Source: Chara braunii (taxonomy: Eukaryota; Streptophyta; Charophyceae; Charales; Characeae). Taken from it: DNA of 28,129 nucleotides. Position numbers and translations under genes: made by a program. The notes under the pieces were generated by a model, which did no database searches, was not told the DNA's origin, and saw only the letters and a program-made list of their open reading frames with translations. The stretch spans positions 3,732,727-3,760,855 of the forward strand of contig BFEA01000030.1 of the NCBI GenBank assembly GCA_003427395.1, in the 5' to 3' direction. This document shows positions 27,717-28,129 of this stretch, in pieces. Within the stretch, counting starts at the first letter, position 1. Every line of letters starts with the position of its first letter.

Positions 27717-27953
27717 TCAATCAGATGGGAACATAATGATGCACCCGATCTTCTTCTGCCACGTGTACATTTCCCATTCCAAGAGTAACCAGATGGGAAG
27801 TGCAATGGGGGAGGAGAGACGGATAGGAAGGGAAGAGAGGAAGTACCGATCAAGTCTCTTGTCTCCACTGGGCCCCTCCACCTTTGACACATCAGCAGGC
27901 TGATCATAATCTGACACGTGGAAGAGGCGCGCACCTCCGTTGATGAACAGCAT
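27717..27953 (-). CDS. Weak minus-strand coding candidate (possible first exon)
   Basis: From an ATG at 27953 the minus strand reads MLFINGGARLFHVSDYDQPA and on to about 40 plausible residues before composition changes at RYFLSSLPIRLSS. A GT after CTTGATCG (about 27848) could be a donor, since pyrimidine-rich sequence follows. Farther upstream on the same strand a (GA)n tract precedes a short ATGGCCATTGCTGCG frame (near 28064), an arrangement also seen before fimbrin exon 1. No family is recognised. It may be non-coding. Confidence 0.2.
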   Translation of the reverse strand: MLFINGGARLFHVSDYDQPADVSKVEGPSGDKRLDRYFLSSLPIRLSSPIALPIWLLLEWEMYTWQKKIGCIIMFPSD

Positions 27954-28067
27954 CAACAGCAGCGTCAAGTGAGACCCGGTTCGTACACACGACGCCTCTC
28001 TTCACCCACACTCTCTCTCCCTCTCCTCACTACCTCACCGTCGTCAGTGGCCGCAGCAATGGCCATC

Positions 28068-28070
<3 letters not shown>

Positions 28071-28129
<59 letters not shown>
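28071..28129 (+). repeat. (CT)n microsatellite at the window end
   Basis: Uninterrupted CT units run to the last base, so its full length is not visible. On the minus strand it is a (GA)n tract. Confidence 0.97.

Overview
The window looks like nuclear DNA of a plant-lineage eukaryote, most likely a streptophyte alga or land plant with a repeat-rich genome. The evidence is a split gene with the N-terminus of plant-type fimbrin, a retrocopied U2 snRNA with the plant form of the 5' end and stem-loop II, GT-AG introns of several kilobases, long microsatellites, and a dense population of short inverted-repeat elements. A large-genome charophyte such as Chara would fit, but that is a guess. No bacterial-style operon, CRISPR array or virus is visible.

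Gene content is low. The one convincing gene is on the + strand: fimbrin coding exon 1 (5284-5370) and exon 2 (9892-10059), phase 0 to phase 0 across a 4.5 kb intron, with a weaker exon 3 candidate (13101-13210). The actin-binding CH domains are not found and probably lie beyond the window or in exons I could not recognise. A weak minus-strand coding candidate sits near the right end (27717-27953).

Three retrocopies or RNA-derived sequences are clear. A 5' U2 snRNA fragment with poly(A) tail lies between perfect 13-bp direct repeats (601-748). A processed pseudogene of ribosomal protein eL19 lies at 14336-14736. Three U6 snRNA 3'-domain copies sit in a roughly 220-bp tandem array (14787-15385).

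The rest is mostly small non-autonomous DNA elements and tandem duplications. I separate six families from sequence alone. A: about 105-bp foldbacks with TA target sites (1, 1300, 1643, 13280, 24206, 27502). B: 160-210-bp elements ending in TTAA-ACCACCAGTAC (14 bounded copies, five of them joined end to end at 21915-22847). C: long-armed foldbacks starting GGGGCCAAGTCCCACT (7658, 17329). D: the GGGCCTCGC family, three copies carrying U6 and one not (23908). E: a single element at 8918. F: a foldback at 12162 with a half copy at 10738.

Layout: 1-1750 retrocopies plus A and B elements; 2229-3320 a TTGA/TTGG minisatellite; 4027-5240 tandem repeats and the (GT)n/(GA)n tract just upstream of fimbrin; 5284-13210 fimbrin exons with element-filled introns; 13280-17500 A, B, C, D elements and the eL19 pseudogene; 19595-22847 the densest B region; 22848 to the end mostly unassigned DNA with scattered elements, ending in a (CT)n tract.
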